64,000 bases of DNA from Pseudoalteromonas shioyasakiensis (GCF_019134595.1 NZ_CP077770.1:3468501-3532500), one strand, 5' to 3'. Positions 53,663 to 63,783 are shown, numbered from the stretch's first letter. Notes: a model not told the origin generated them from the letters alone. Program-made: numbers and translations.

Positions 53663-56600
53663 TCAATTATTCCCCGAAATTTCTTCCGTCGCCTCCTGAC
53701 GCAGTTTCTGTGCATCCATTCCGTTTAGCCGTTCAATGGCTCTATCTGCGGCACTTTGACGGTTTCCATCAACATTTAGCGTACTTCCTGAGCCTGTGAG
53801 TCGTTCCAGATCCAGTGACGATACTTCAGGTAGGTTGCCAGTTATCGATAAAATACCTATCCATTCATCAAGATTGACTTGGCTCCAATCCACTTGGTTT
53901 AACTGACTCGCGGTCAAACCTTCACAGTTGGGAGATTTCGCACTGCCCCAGCCAAGACCAAGTTGCGGACGCACTTGTTCTTGAATGATCCGTGAAAGTG
54001 GCGAAGTAAAACAGCAATATGACTGCCGTTTTTCAACACAGGCACCTAAGAACTTAGACTTGCAGTAAGAGCCTACATAGTGGCAACTCTTCAATACCCG
54101 CTTGGCGTTCATTTCAAACTCGCTCTGCTCACATTTCCAGATAAGCTGAATGAGGATCATAGTGACTGAATAAATCATGTAGGCCGTCATAACCGTACTC
54201 AGAACCGCGCCCGCAGCGCCCCCCAGGGCAAAGTTACCACCCGAAACGACACCATCGGCTCCAACTGCGCCACCAACGTTACTAAACAGTGCCGATTGCG
54301 CCCCCGAACCAAACGTAGAGCCTACCCACTCAGCCGTTTTGTTGGTCAACACCTGCATAAAGCCAGTCGCAGCTTGCTCCGCTCCCGCGCCAGCAGCCGT
54401 TGATGGCCCAGCCCCCATGAGAGAGTCCCATGCAGACACAAAAGGCTCTTTAACCGCACTCCAGGTACTGGTGATTGGTTCCCTGAGCGTATTCCACGAA
54501 CCATAGATTGCCGAAGACGGATTCATGGCCATGACTGCCGTATCAAGCTTGTTAACCGCCACTATCATCGTGATGTAATCCGATAACGACACGCCACTTG
54601 GCTTTTCACAGCAATCCACTATGCCACCAACGGCTTTTTTGCACTGGCCAGCATTACCTTTAAAGACCGTACACTCGACGTTATCTTGGCCATCAGCGCC
54701 CGTACATGACATATCATTGGTCATAAACTGCGCCGCATTAAGCATCGCAGCTGCTTCTGCAAAGTTAGCCTGCTTGATTGACTCTGGCTCTAAACAATCA
54801 GTGCCCATACAGCGAACTGGCCCCTCACAGTTGTATTGAGTTTCCATTCGAGCATTTTGCACTTCAACGCTTTGTCCGCAGTCATACACCAAACTTTGGA
54901 TATAACAGAAGCCTTCATGACCAGCCCCGCCTTCAGTGCATTCGGTTCTGACATACTGGCAGGCAGGGTTTTGCTCTAGCGCGGCACACGTATTGGTGGT
55001 CGTGTTTTGTCCGTTATTGACGATGGTTTGTGTATTACCATTGGCATCTACCCAGCTATCTGAGCTGCCCATGTTGAACTCTGGATGAGCAGTCGAAGCA
55101 TTGTAGGTCGCTCTTGCCCTCCAGCATGAGAGCCCCAGTCCATCAGAACTGCCGCGACTGGTTAAATGAGCAGGAGACGAAACAACAGCCGGATAAAGGC
55201 TTCCAAGATTGGCCAACTCGCCACTACCAACCGTTAACCCGTCGATTCGTTTTGTGCCCGTATCCAAACACTGCCACTGCACCGCAGTGAACTGATCCGT
55301 TTGCATCAAGCATTGGTCTATGCCGGGATCACTTGATTGATGAACAATGTCCTGTTCTAAGTACTTGCCGGAGAAGGTCAATGAAGCTCTCAGTTTCGCA
55401 GGAACCAAACACTTCTGGACTTCTCGGCTGCAAGTGTCGAAATCGACTTTATTCCAGCCGGATTCACATCTGGAACGAGTGACTTCCTGAGGTTCATGCC
55501 ACGAAATAATCGACCCATTAACGACCTTGCACAATGAGCCAACCAAGGTTCCTTTTGGACAGGTCATTTCAGGGTACTTAATGGACGGTTTCGTCTCAGT
55601 CACCGTCTCCTTGTTGCCCGTCAATGAGAGTGTCGTTTTCCAACCATTTGCCTTCGATGGCGACTCGGTGATTTGTATCTCAGTATTTTGATTATCAAAA
55701 ATCCTCAGCGTCGCGTTTCCAGTTTGCATAGTACTGCTGTGCTGTGGAACAAAACTGAGCGTTTCGGAGCTAAAGCAACCTCGCTCAATGGACCAGCTTT
55801 GTTGATGGGTTTCAGCGGATACACGTCGCTCTAACTGACACTGAGTAAGCGTACTGATCTTCTCGCACACCTGGTAATCCGGTACATGCTTGGTTTCCGT
55901 AAATGGCGTAATCGTCTGAGTAGGCTCACAGGCCTCAAAACTACTTGGCATAAGGTTGGATACCACACACTTTGGATCGCTGGTTTGCAATCCACAGTCA
56001 TAGGTATCGGTAAAACGAATGCATTCACCTTTATCATTGGTTTCGGCACATTCTGACGACATGAATCCACAGGAAGGATTCGCTTCAAGCACTTGGCAGG
56101 CCTGATTTTCAATCCCCTTATAGCTTTCATCATCCACACTAACTTGTACACGCCGACACAAAGGCGATATGCCAGCCACTGGGCTTGGGGCAAAATAGGA
56201 TTCACAAACTGAAACACCATTGACCACCGTACATCCGTTGGTTGAAGAAGGCTGATCCGTGCATTGAATGCTGTAGTCTGAAAACTTCGTCGGGATATCC
56301 GCTGCTTGTTCGATACAGGATTGTGGCGACCAACTATCATTCATCACCACCTTGGTTGGATCAAAGCGCACCTTGATGCGAGCATACCCCTCACCACTAC
56401 CTGTAACCGATACGCGAATTTTTACCGGCACTTCTAAACCTGGCTCTACCGCTTTTAGCTTGGCAGTCAGATCGGTATTTGGATTGCGCTCCCAACTGGT
56501 ACTGAGCTCGCAGCGACCTGCCGTTTCTGGTGGAAAGTTATTGTTCGGCCCAGACCAGACTTTCTGATCGCCAAGCCACACTTGCATGTAGTCATCCCAT

Positions 56601-57355
56601 TTTGCGTACTCAAGAACGGCAGAGGTAATCGCATCGGGATTCACGACTTTGAGTGTGATGGCCTGTTCAAATACTTTACAACGGCCACTCCAGTAGTTGT
56701 CACCAATTCGCCCTATCCAAACTTCAAGACATCCCTCACCACAAGAGCGAAGGTTCATCGGCCCTGAAACATGCTCAATAATGCCTGCCGTGTAATCGTG
56801 AGTAATAGTGCAGCTGTTAACCGCTGTATTGAGCCTGTCACATTGCTGGTAGTTTGGGCTGCCTTCACCTTGAGACTCACAGCCGGGGAAGCTTTGCGTT
56901 AATAGATTTGGGTCAGTTTGAACCGCATCAGTTAATGCCCAAAGCGGATCATTGACCATATTTGGCCGAGACCTGTCTTTGATTTGCTGTAGCGAACGAA
57001 ATGCTTCACCCGTAGCGCCACTTTCGGATGCCATGCTCTCTTGGCGCTGTGTCCCCAATTGATTCATGCTGGCATCAGAGCCATAAACGCCCGTTAAGAC
57101 ATCCAATGAGCCTTGATCCATACCAGGGAAAAGCTCTTGCAGGTTAATGGACTCATTACCACTGCCATTCGGCACCGACAATGTATTGCCATTGAGTGCG
57201 GGCATCGTCCAGTTTTGCAGCAATTGCTTACCTTCTTGTTGTCCGCTTAGGCCGGATTGGCGCTGCACATCAGCGGCCACACCATGTAAGGGCAAGCACG
57301 CCATAGTGATTGATAAAATACCCGCTAACACTCGGGTAAAAAGTGTTGGTTTCAT
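53663..57355 (-). CDS. traN: TraN, outer-membrane mating-pair stabilisation protein
   Basis: A 1230-residue secreted, cysteine-rich protein. A signal peptide (about residues 1-27, ending GVAA) is followed by many paired cysteines (CEKISTLTQC, SRCESGWNKVDFDTC, CTGADGQDNVEC). TraN sits in the outer membrane of the donor and contacts recipient surface receptors to stabilise mating pairs. Its disulfides could need the DsbC-like protein encoded upstream. A hydrophobic segment near 1060-1090 is seen. It is the last tra gene before hotspot 4; its start overlaps the traU stop region with GGGAGG upstream. Confidence 0.95.
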   Translation of the reverse strand: MKPTLFTRVLAGILSITMACLPLHGVAADVQRQSGLSGQQEGKQLLQNWTMPALNGNTLSVPNGSGNESINLQELFPGMDQGSLDVLTGVYGSDASMNQLGTQRQESMASESGATGEAFRSLQQIKDRSRPNMVNDPLWALTDAVQTDPNLLTQSFPGCESQGEGSPNYQQCDRLNTAVNSCTITHDYTAGIIEHVSGPMNLRSCGEGCLEVWIGRIGDNYWSGRCKVFEQAITLKVVNPDAITSAVLEYAKWDDYMQVWLGDQKVWSGPNNNFPPETAGRCELSTSWERNPNTDLTAKLKAVEPGLEVPVKIRVSVTGSGEGYARIKVRFDPTKVVMNDSWSPQSCIEQAADIPTKFSDYSIQCTDQPSSTNGCTVVNGVSVCESYFAPSPVAGISPLCRRVQVSVDDESYKGIENQACQVLEANPSCGFMSSECAETNDKGECIRFTDTYDCGLQTSDPKCVVSNLMPSSFEACEPTQTITPFTETKHVPDYQVCEKISTLTQCQLERRVSAETHQQSWSIERGCFSSETLSFVPQHSSTMQTGNATLRIFDNQNTEIQITESPSKANGWKTTLSLTGNKETVTETKPSIKYPEMTCPKGTLVGSLCKVVNGSIISWHEPQEVTRSRCESGWNKVDFDTCSREVQKCLVPAKLRASLTFSGKYLEQDIVHQSSDPGIDQCLMQTDQFTAVQWQCLDTGTKRIDGLTVGSGELANLGSLYPAVVSSPAHLTSRGSSDGLGLSCWRARATYNASTAHPEFNMGSSDSWVDANGNTQTIVNNGQNTTTNTCAALEQNPACQYVRTECTEGGAGHEGFCYIQSLVYDCGQSVEVQNARMETQYNCEGPVRCMGTDCLEPESIKQANFAEAAAMLNAAQFMTNDMSCTGADGQDNVECTVFKGNAGQCKKAVGGIVDCCEKPSGVSLSDYITMIVAVNKLDTAVMAMNPSSAIYGSWNTLREPITSTWSAVKEPFVSAWDSLMGAGPSTAAGAGAEQAATGFMQVLTNKTAEWVGSTFGSGAQSALFSNVGGAVGADGVVSGGNFALGGAAGAVLSTVMTAYMIYSVTMILIQLIWKCEQSEFEMNAKRVLKSCHYVGSYCKSKFLGACVEKRQSYCCFTSPLSRIIQEQVRPQLGLGWGSAKSPNCEGLTASQLNQVDWSQVNLDEWIGILSITGNLPEVSSLDLERLTGSGSTLNVDGNRQSAADRAIERLNGMDAQKLRQEATEEISGNN

Positions 57356-57357
57356 GG

Positions 57358-58386
57358 TTAACCTCCCGAGTTACAGCAGTCTTGCCAGCGCCACAAAATG
57401 TAGAGCGTATCTTCACCGGCACCGGGGATCGTTCGCCACTCTCCCCATTTCATGGTGCTTTCACCGATGACATGCGCACTTTCAGTTTCCGGTACAGGGA
57501 AGAACATACTCATCTTGTATTGGGATTTCGGCAGCATGGGTTCGATAACAGGTCGGCATAGCGCACTGTTCCCCATTGTTCGCCTTGCAAGACCACGCCT
57601 GTGTTGAGCCGCGATTGCTCGCGCCGCTAAATGGCTGGTGTTTTCTGCTAATGAGCCGAAGGCTAAGGTGTGGCCAGATAACGGGTAGAGATGGCCCCAA
57701 CTGCCAGCACACCAAAACAACTGGTCGATGGGTTTACCAAGCGTTGATGAAGCAGCGTCAGCGGTACAAGCAGATATAGCCAATGGATTGGCAACGGCAG
57801 CCGCTTCAGGCTGAGTAAAAAAGGCCAGTTCATCGTTCAGCCATGTTGGGTCCAATTCCGACAAATACATCAAGTCAAAGTCCATGTAACCATCAGCATT
57901 GCAATTGCCATCCATGAACAAATCGAGCATGACCAAAAGCGGAAAGGCGTAATAATGATAGTGGTAGAAAGCGAGATCACCGGTGTCGTATTCACCTTCG
58001 CCATGACCACCTTGCAGTCTCCTATCACCTAACGGTAAACGAATCCCTCCCAAGGAAGGCGAACAACCCGGCGTTCTGACCAATTCAATCAGACGCGCTG
58101 GCTCCCACATGCTGGTAACAATACCTGGCCTTGGCACGCCTAAGTTGTCTTCACACAAGCAAAATGACTTGTTTGATGCGCCGCTTGGGACATTGCCAGA
58201 GCCAAGAGGAAGCCCTGCAACCCGGATAGGAAAAATGCATGACCAGCAAACATCCGTCAGCAACTTGCCCGATAATAAACCCGCGTCTGGGCAGGTCAGT
58301 TCGGCTTTAGCAGGAATAGATGCGCCCAGGACAAGCATGACAACGAGAGTACGCAACCGACGATACGTATTATTGAGCTTTTTCAT
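57358..58386 (-). CDS. traU: TraU, conjugative DNA-transfer/pilus assembly protein
   Basis: A 342-residue periplasmic protein of the F-type TraU family. A signal peptide (through SIPAKA) precedes a cysteine-rich mature part (CPDAGLLSGKLLTDVCWSCIFPIRVAG). I chose ATG 58386 (AAGGAG 7 bases upstream, overlapping the traW end); an in-frame TTG lies two codons earlier. TraU is needed for efficient DNA transfer and pilus assembly. Confidence 0.95.
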   Translation of the reverse strand: MKKLNNTYRRLRTLVVMLVLGASIPAKAELTCPDAGLLSGKLLTDVCWSCIFPIRVAGLPLGSGNVPSGASNKSFCLCEDNLGVPRPGIVTSMWEPARLIELVRTPGCSPSLGGIRLPLGDRRLQGGHGEGEYDTGDLAFYHYHYYAFPLLVMLDLFMDGNCNADGYMDFDLMYLSELDPTWLNDELAFFTQPEAAAVANPLAISACTADAASSTLGKPIDQLFWCAGSWGHLYPLSGHTLAFGSLAENTSHLAARAIAAQHRRGLARRTMGNSALCRPVIEPMLPKSQYKMSMFFPVPETESAHVIGESTMKWGEWRTIPGAGEDTLYILWRWQDCCNSGG

Positions 58387-59497
58387 GAACAAGCTCCTTT
58401 GCTGGAATTTCTTCTATTTCAAACGCAAACCCCTTTGCTTGAACAAACGATGGGGTGACTTGCAGATCAAAGCGCTGCTTTAGCGAGGCATTGAGAAGGT
58501 AAACCGGACTATCCAATGTCTTTTCGAGCGCATTGAGGCGATTCCAGCCTTGGGCACGGTCGAGCTGCGTGGTGATAAGCGTAATGCGGCGCAGCGTCCT
58601 ATCTTGCGTCTCAAGCCAATGCGCTACTGCGTCCACTTCTTCAGCGTTCGACGCATTAAACACCACGAGCTGCTGAGTAAATGGCAAGGCTTTGAGCGGG
58701 TTAATACGCGTTCCTGCTGGGATCAATGTTCGACCATTGGCATCCAATAGTGACCGCTGCATGACGATGGTTGGATCAACCATTCTTATCCGATACTGCG
58801 TGGCTTCGGGTAAGTCAGTAAATGTTTGGCGAGACCAGAAACGCTCAATGGCTTTTTTCTTTAACGCGCCCAGGTCAATCGACTGTAAACGCTGCATCGC
58901 CACTTGCATCAAATCCGGTTCTAAAATGGAGTGAATCGGACCGCGTTGACCCAATGAACCGGTATTGCCAGTTTCAATTTGGCGCTGCAACCAGTCCTTG
59001 CTGTAAACCCCTAGTGCACTTGCAGTCACCTTATCATCTTCTATGCGGAAAATGGCAGGCACGCTAGTCACCCGCCAGTGCACAAAGGCTCTCGGATCGA
59101 TTCGAACCTGAGGAACAGGATCAAGCCCCGTCATCAGGGTATGCCAATCACGGATAGCCGCCCCCAAGGTCTTTCCTTCAGGAATTCCCCGAAACAACAC
59201 AATAGCGCCGGTAGCACTGGCCTCTTTAAATAGCTGCTTCAGTGACGAATCCCCCAGTGAGGACGACGCAAATATCACCCATTCATCGCTGTGTTTGAGC
59301 GACGCAGATTGTTCAACCGGTGCAAAAGGCTCAATAAATTCAGATGAGCCATCCACAGCACTTTGTAAAATGCTGCGGCTCATTTCGACGATCTTTTTGT
59401 CCTCGTCAGACAACGGATAAGGCTCTTGTGCCCAGGACACTTGAACCCAAGCCAATGGAGCAACCAACCAAAATAAGAGGTATAGTCTTCTCATCAT
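58370..59497 (-). CDS. traW: TraW with fused TrbC-type domain
   Basis: A signal peptide (MMRRLYLLFWLVAPLAWVQV, ending SWA) is followed by a TrbC_F-like domain (about residues 40-175, WVIFASSSLGDSSLKQLFKE through HWRVTSVPAIFRI) and a TraW-like C-terminal domain (about 210-360, RFWSRQTFTDLPEATQYRI onwards). In F these are separate trbC and traW genes; here they are one chain, as in SXT. ATG 59497 or 59494 fits AGAGGTGG upstream. It lies seven bases after the peptidase gene. Confidence 0.9.
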   Translation of the reverse strand: MMRRLYLLFWLVAPLAWVQVSWAQEPYPLSDEDKKIVEMSRSILQSAVDGSSEFIEPFAPVEQSASLKHSDEWVIFASSSLGDSSLKQLFKEASATGAIVLFRGIPEGKTLGAAIRDWHTLMTGLDPVPQVRIDPRAFVHWRVTSVPAIFRIEDDKVTASALGVYSKDWLQRQIETGNTGSLGQRGPIHSILEPDLMQVAMQRLQSIDLGALKKKAIERFWSRQTFTDLPEATQYRIRMVDPTIVMQRSLLDANGRTLIPAGTRINPLKALPFTQQLVVFNASNAEEVDAVAHWLETQDRTLRRITLITTQLDRAQGWNRLNALEKTLDSPVYLLNASLKQRFDLQVTPSFVQAKGFAFEIEEIPAKELVHEKAQ

Positions 59498-59504
59498 CCA
59501 CCTC

Positions 59505-60017
59505 TTACCAAAGCGGCCAAGCGCGACCGACAATCTGCTCGCGCTTAACGGCATTCCAATAGCGGGAGTCGAAACTCGTTGCTGCCTCGCCAGAAAACCA
59601 ATATTCGTTTTCTTGCAGCGTCATTGAGCGGCTAAATTCTGTTTCAGCCACACCAAGACGCTGGGCTAATGCCATGCCGGTAGAGACTTGAGCACCATTC
59701 ACCAGCACATGCTCAGGCGTCACAATGATTTCATCCCCAGGCATCCCTGTAAGGCGTTTCAGCATCCGAGTACCGTCGTTATATAACGGAGCAAGTCCTT
59801 TTGAGTGGAAGGCATACAAACCATCCTTAACCGGCTCTTTATTCCATAGGTCAATCAGATACACCGTGATATCAGGCAGGCAGCGCTCTTGCTGGGTATC
59901 AATACCTATTCGGTAGCGCATCATGGCGTAGGTGCCTACCAAGGCCATGATTAACGCAAGAACGGTCAACCGAATGAGATATGGCCGCCAAGGCATTCTT
60001 TTACGGAGTATCTGCAT
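59505..60017 (-). CDS. trhF: TrhF/TraF-type S26 signal peptidase of the transfer system
   Basis: A 170-residue inner-membrane protein: one helix (about residues 14-32) then an S26-like domain. The lysine in MLKRLTGMPGDEIIV and the late SFDSRYWNAVKREQIVGRAW blocks match signal peptidases. At the expected Ser-x-Pro position the sequence is CLPD. A cysteine there may be normal for this conjugative branch; I could not compare. The family processes pilin or other transfer proteins. Confidence 0.82.
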   Translation of the reverse strand: MQILRKRMPWRPYLIRLTVLALIMALVGTYAMMRYRIGIDTQQERCLPDITVYLIDLWNKEPVKDGLYAFHSKGLAPLYNDGTRMLKRLTGMPGDEIIVTPEHVLVNGAQVSTGMALAQRLGVAETEFSRSMTLQENEYWFSGEAATSFDSRYWNAVKREQIVGRAWPLW

Positions 60018-60348
60018 GAGACACCTCCTTTGAGCCTACTGGCACAAATACAGAATCATCAGCACCCACCACCGCTTGGGCATCCAGCACGATAAAACCG
60101 GCTGCTTTTAGCTTTTCAATTTGCTGATTGGTCTGAAGCAACCTGGATTCGATGTCTTGTTCGCTGGCATTGGGGCCCAGTGACAACAAAGCCTCCCCAA
60201 AATCCACGACAGCAATGGGCGTACTTAACGCCAACTGGCTGTGGATGGGTTCGAGTGTTTTCATTAAGAGCCAGCTGGTCATTAAACCGCTACCAGCAAT
60301 AGACAAAGTAATAGAAGCCATAAATGGCCAAAGCGTGGTCTTATTCAT
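60001..60348 (-). CDS. trbI: TrbI-like transfer protein
   Basis: A 115-residue protein: an N-terminal membrane helix (about residues 5-30) then a periplasmic helical part (VVDFGEALLSLGPNASEQDIESRLLQTNQQIEKLKAAGFIVLDAQAVV, given here in outline only). This is the F-type TrbI pattern, which influences pilus retraction. It overlaps traC by eight bases and the peptidase gene by seventeen. Confidence 0.8.
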   Translation of the reverse strand: MNKTTLWPFMASITLSIAGSGLMTSWLLMKTLEPIHSQLALSTPIAVVDFGEALLSLGPNASEQDIESRLLQTNQQIEKLKAAGFIVLDAQAVVGADDSVFVPVGSKEVSHADTP

Positions 60349-62740
60349 AGCCTCGCTCCTTTAACAACTGGGAGATGGCATCAGCAACAGAAAGGCCTTT
60401 GCGCGTTAACTGCTTAATCGCGTTTACATCTTCTGCACGGGACGAGTACAACAGCTTGTGAAACGGATCGACGATGAGGCGGCCAATCCCGGTGCCCATC
60501 TCGGTAATAAAGAAAATTTCGGAATAGACACCCGTGACGGTATGAACGGTTTTCAGGTACTCATAACCGCCTTCACCGAGTGGCAAGCGGCCTTCTTTTT
60601 TGAGCGCGTTGATGGTTTCAGCTTTTTGGCCAAGCAGGTACATATTGGCCGAGTTTTCAGCGATGGCTTTACCTGTAGGGCTGTCATACAAATCGTTGAC
60701 CGACTGCGTTACCGTTACAGCACTGCCGCCATATTTTCGAAATCGACGGTAACCGGTCTCGATGAACTTACCGACATCACCTTGAGTCAGCAGATCCCAG
60801 GCTTCGTCGATGAACACAATCTTGCGACGATCCCGCTCACCTAAGTACATCTCTTGTTGGATTTGGTAGATTAGCTGAAGCAACACCACTTGTTGTAGAT
60901 GCTTGCGCCCCTTGAGCTCTTCTAACTCCAAAACGGTGAAACGGTTTTTGAAGCGAATATTGTTGTGGCCATTAAAGAAGCGGCCATATTCGCCTTGTGT
61001 CGTAAACGGATAGAGCTGTTCACCCACGTCTTGCACACGACGGTCATCGTGATTTTTCAAAGCCTCTGCCACATCATCAACCAACATGGCACGACCTTTT
61101 TTCTCCCACAGTTCACGGGTCTGACGCTTTAGGTTGGCCATCTGAAAATCAGTTAATGACTGCGTAGGCGCGGCCATTGCGGCCAATAATCCAACCAGTA
61201 CATCCGCTTCTTCGTCATAGTCCTCAACGATTTCAAACGGATTTAAGCAAATGCCACTGTCCCGCCCGAACTGTAAGAACTCACCGTCATAGACTTCACA
61301 CAGCTTTTCATAAGAGCGGCCAACATCAATCACCCAGCATTGCCCGCCTTCTGATAAGTAGGAGGAGATGATTTCGTTCACTAGGAATGACTTACCCGAC
61401 CCTGATTGCGCCGCGATGCAACAGTTGTAATTACTGCCCGAGTCATAAAGGGACACACTCATGATCTGGCCATTACGGGAAACAAAGTTAATCACTGGCG
61501 TGCCTGTACCTTTCCAATCCGCAAACAAAGGCAACAGAGGGATCACATGCCGTGTCGCCATAGTCTTGAATCGAAACAAGTCGTTCATCGCCTGGCAGTC
61601 AGCACCAAATGGCAAGGCATTCAGAAAAATGGGCAAACAGAAGTACTTGTCTTCCATCAGCTCAAATCCGAGTTCTTTGAAATAAGTTCGAGCATTTGAA
61701 ACAGAGCTGATGGACGCTTCTTCAGTTGGTGAAAACAGCGTCAAAGTCATATTTGCCCGAATAGGACGATCACCTTCTTGCAAGGCTTCAAAAAGAACAT
61801 CAAATCCCTTTTTCTTGGCTGCAAGCACCGGCACAAACTTGAGCATCGGGCCATAGGCCTGATTGACCGCCCATTGACGCTTCGTCTCTAAACGAGATCG
61901 CATCGCCTCAGCTGAAGGAAAGTGAATGGTGACATTCAGCAAAAAGCTTCCGCGTAAACCGCGACTGCCCGTCATCATATCGCCCGCAAAACTTGAGGCA
62001 TGACCAAACCAGATCCGCTCAGGCAAGCGCTTAAACGATAAGGTTTTAACTCGGTAATCACCCAGCATCAGACCTTGGCTATCCACCTTGATAGCCCGGT
62101 CATAATCCAACACTTGCTCTCGAAGTGGTTTATCTGCCTCACTTCGAATTGGAGATGGATTACGCCAAGAAGCATCTTTCCCCCAGTTAAGCTGCGCACT
62201 TAATGCCGCGAGCCAATTTCGGTCAGTCATCTCAGTAACGCGAAAACCAACCGTTGTCAGCGCCTGCGAGAAAGAAGCCCGAAGCGCGGATGTTCGACTC
62301 AACTCACGCTCCGTCGGTATAGGACTTTCCAGAGGCAATTTGCAGGTGACGATCAGTTGAAAGTTGCGTACCTGAGTCTGGGTCGATTCTTCTATCGGTT
62401 GAACCGTGCCGCCATCGAGGAAATCCGCACGTTTGCGTATCGACGCCCTGAGCAATGGATCGGATTGACGATGCCGCAAGCCCATCATGCGCTGAAGGTC
62501 GGTTTGAATATCAGGCGAGGCGTACAGGCCAAATTGCAGCAAAGTGTCTTTTGGCCAGTCGTTGTTGAGAAGAACATTAACCCTGTCTGCAACAGACTCA
62601 TCACCACCGGGCAATGGGTCACATAGAAAACCAAAGCCAACACTCTGGTCTTCCATGAAAAACAGTTGCTCATCGTCTGAATAGGCCAATACAGGCAATA
62701 GCTCAGAAGCGCGTTGCCCTGAATACAGAGAGGCTTTCAT
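60341..62740 (-). CDS. traC: TraC, VirB4-family ATPase of the transfer system
   Basis: A 799-residue cytoplasmic ATPase that powers pilus assembly. Walker A SGSGKSFLVNEI and Walker B KIVFIDEAWDLL are intact, with the family block GIGRLIVDPFHKLLYSS near the end. I start at ATG 62740, which overlaps the dsbC stop as TAATG with GGAGGGG upstream; extra upstream in-frame residues lack a ribosome site. The 799-aa length matches SXT. Confidence 0.96.
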   Translation of the reverse strand: MKASLYSGQRASELLPVLAYSDDEQLFFMEDQSVGFGFLCDPLPGGDESVADRVNVLLNNDWPKDTLLQFGLYASPDIQTDLQRMMGLRHRQSDPLLRASIRKRADFLDGGTVQPIEESTQTQVRNFQLIVTCKLPLESPIPTERELSRTSALRASFSQALTTVGFRVTEMTDRNWLAALSAQLNWGKDASWRNPSPIRSEADKPLREQVLDYDRAIKVDSQGLMLGDYRVKTLSFKRLPERIWFGHASSFAGDMMTGSRGLRGSFLLNVTIHFPSAEAMRSRLETKRQWAVNQAYGPMLKFVPVLAAKKKGFDVLFEALQEGDRPIRANMTLTLFSPTEEASISSVSNARTYFKELGFELMEDKYFCLPIFLNALPFGADCQAMNDLFRFKTMATRHVIPLLPLFADWKGTGTPVINFVSRNGQIMSVSLYDSGSNYNCCIAAQSGSGKSFLVNEIISSYLSEGGQCWVIDVGRSYEKLCEVYDGEFLQFGRDSGICLNPFEIVEDYDEEADVLVGLLAAMAAPTQSLTDFQMANLKRQTRELWEKKGRAMLVDDVAEALKNHDDRRVQDVGEQLYPFTTQGEYGRFFNGHNNIRFKNRFTVLELEELKGRKHLQQVVLLQLIYQIQQEMYLGERDRRKIVFIDEAWDLLTQGDVGKFIETGYRRFRKYGGSAVTVTQSVNDLYDSPTGKAIAENSANMYLLGQKAETINALKKEGRLPLGEGGYEYLKTVHTVTGVYSEIFFITEMGTGIGRLIVDPFHKLLYSSRAEDVNAIKQLTRKGLSVADAISQLLKERGYE

Positions 62741-63432
62741 TAACGCCCCTCCAACCAAGCAGAAAGGTCATAAGGACGGCCTCGGCTGATGCGACCATCA
62801 TTGGCGACAATGAAAGGCACACCTTGAATGCCCAGGATTTGAGCCGTCACCAAGGTACGCTGCATTGGTTCTAAGTTGCAGGCATCATCCTGTTCTAGGT
62901 TACCAATCCGGCCATTCAGCAATGCATCGGTGGCCGCTTTTTTGTCACGCGCACAGCCAAGCTGGCGAACCTGACGCTCTGAATCAGGACCAAGCACTGG
63001 CACAGGAAGTATTTGGAAGGTGTATTCTTTGGTTAGCGGTAAAGCTTGTTTCAAAAGCTCATGGCAGTGCGGGCATCGTGGGTCAACAAAGACCACCACT
63101 TTCTTTTTGCCTTCGCCCAGCGTCAGTGGGTTCAAATCATCCATTTTTAAACCAAGACGACTTAAGTCCAACGTGTTACCCGCATCACGAATTGCTTCAA
63201 GGCTGGTAAGCGGCTTTTTCGACCAGGCATCATAGAGCGTGCCATCAATGACGAACCGGCCACTGTCTGACATGAAAACAATACGGCCATTGCTTTCGAC
63301 CGCTTTCATACCCGTGACAGGTAAAGAAACCATGCCGTCAATTTTGCCAACGGGCGACACTTCAGACACAGGTTCGGCTTGAACCAATGGAGACAGCGCA
63401 AGCGCCAGAATAATTGGAGATAGTTTTCGCAT
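62740..63432 (-). CDS. dsbC: DsbC-like disulfide isomerase of the ICE
   Basis: A 230-residue periplasmic protein with a signal peptide (through SPLVQA), an N-terminal dimerisation-type region and a thioredoxin-like domain containing CPHC (Cys120-Cys123) in VFVDPRCPHCHELL. IQGVPFIVANDGR gives the cis-proline. In SXT it lies at the edge of hotspot 2, and its likely clients are the cysteine-rich TraN, TraU and TraH. Its ribosome site is paired in a hairpin (63435-63464). Confidence 0.93.
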   Translation of the reverse strand: MRKLSPIILALALSPLVQAEPVSEVSPVGKIDGMVSLPVTGMKAVESNGRIVFMSDSGRFVIDGTLYDAWSKKPLTSLEAIRDAGNTLDLSRLGLKMDDLNPLTLGEGKKKVVVFVDPRCPHCHELLKQALPLTKEYTFQILPVPVLGPDSERQVRQLGCARDKKAATDALLNGRIGNLEQDDACNLEPMQRTLVTAQILGIQGVPFIVANDGRISRGRPYDLSAWLEGR

Positions 63433-63434
63433 GA

Positions 63435-63464
63435 GGAGTCCTCGTTAATGTAAATCGAGGCTCC
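63435..63464 (-). promoter_or_regulatory. Shine-Dalgarno-pairing hairpin upstream of dsbC
   Basis: In transcript orientation GGAGCCTCG pairs with CGAGGACTCC across an 11-base loop, with one bulge or mismatch. CGAGG is the ribosome site seven bases before ATG 63432. The fold resembles hairpin B of the leaders at 32-40 kb. Confidence 0.6.
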
Positions 63465-63704
63465 AGTCTATGCAGTTGTCCTATGTGGACTCGGTTAGAT
63501 AGATTGAAGAATTGGATGCCTTGCTAGGGTGCCACGTGTTGTTACGCACTATTAGTAGAGGTATAGCTCTCATTCTGGCAGCCTTACAGGCTTCCCCTAA
63601 TTTATCTAGTTTATCTAAATCCTCTTTTTCACACTCTGGGTGTTAAATTTCATCACCGCGTAAACTAACCAAGCCCTTTCCTCCCAGAAGTCAAGTTTAC
63701 AAGT

Positions 63705-63783
63705 TTGACATTTTTTAGTGTCGTTATTGTATACTTGCACTCCGCAAGGATTAAGTCTACACTTATGACATGTTTAAGTGTCA
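63705..63783 (+). promoter_or_regulatory. Promoter with two operators of the AbiEi-like gene
   Basis: TTGACA (63705-63710) is followed 17-19 bases later by TGTATACT, a good sigma-70 promoter. Two 18-bp sites with TGACA and TGTC arms separated by eight bases overlap the -35 (63706-63723) and lie upstream of the start (63766-63783). The region 63465-63704 contains no gene. Confidence 0.65.
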
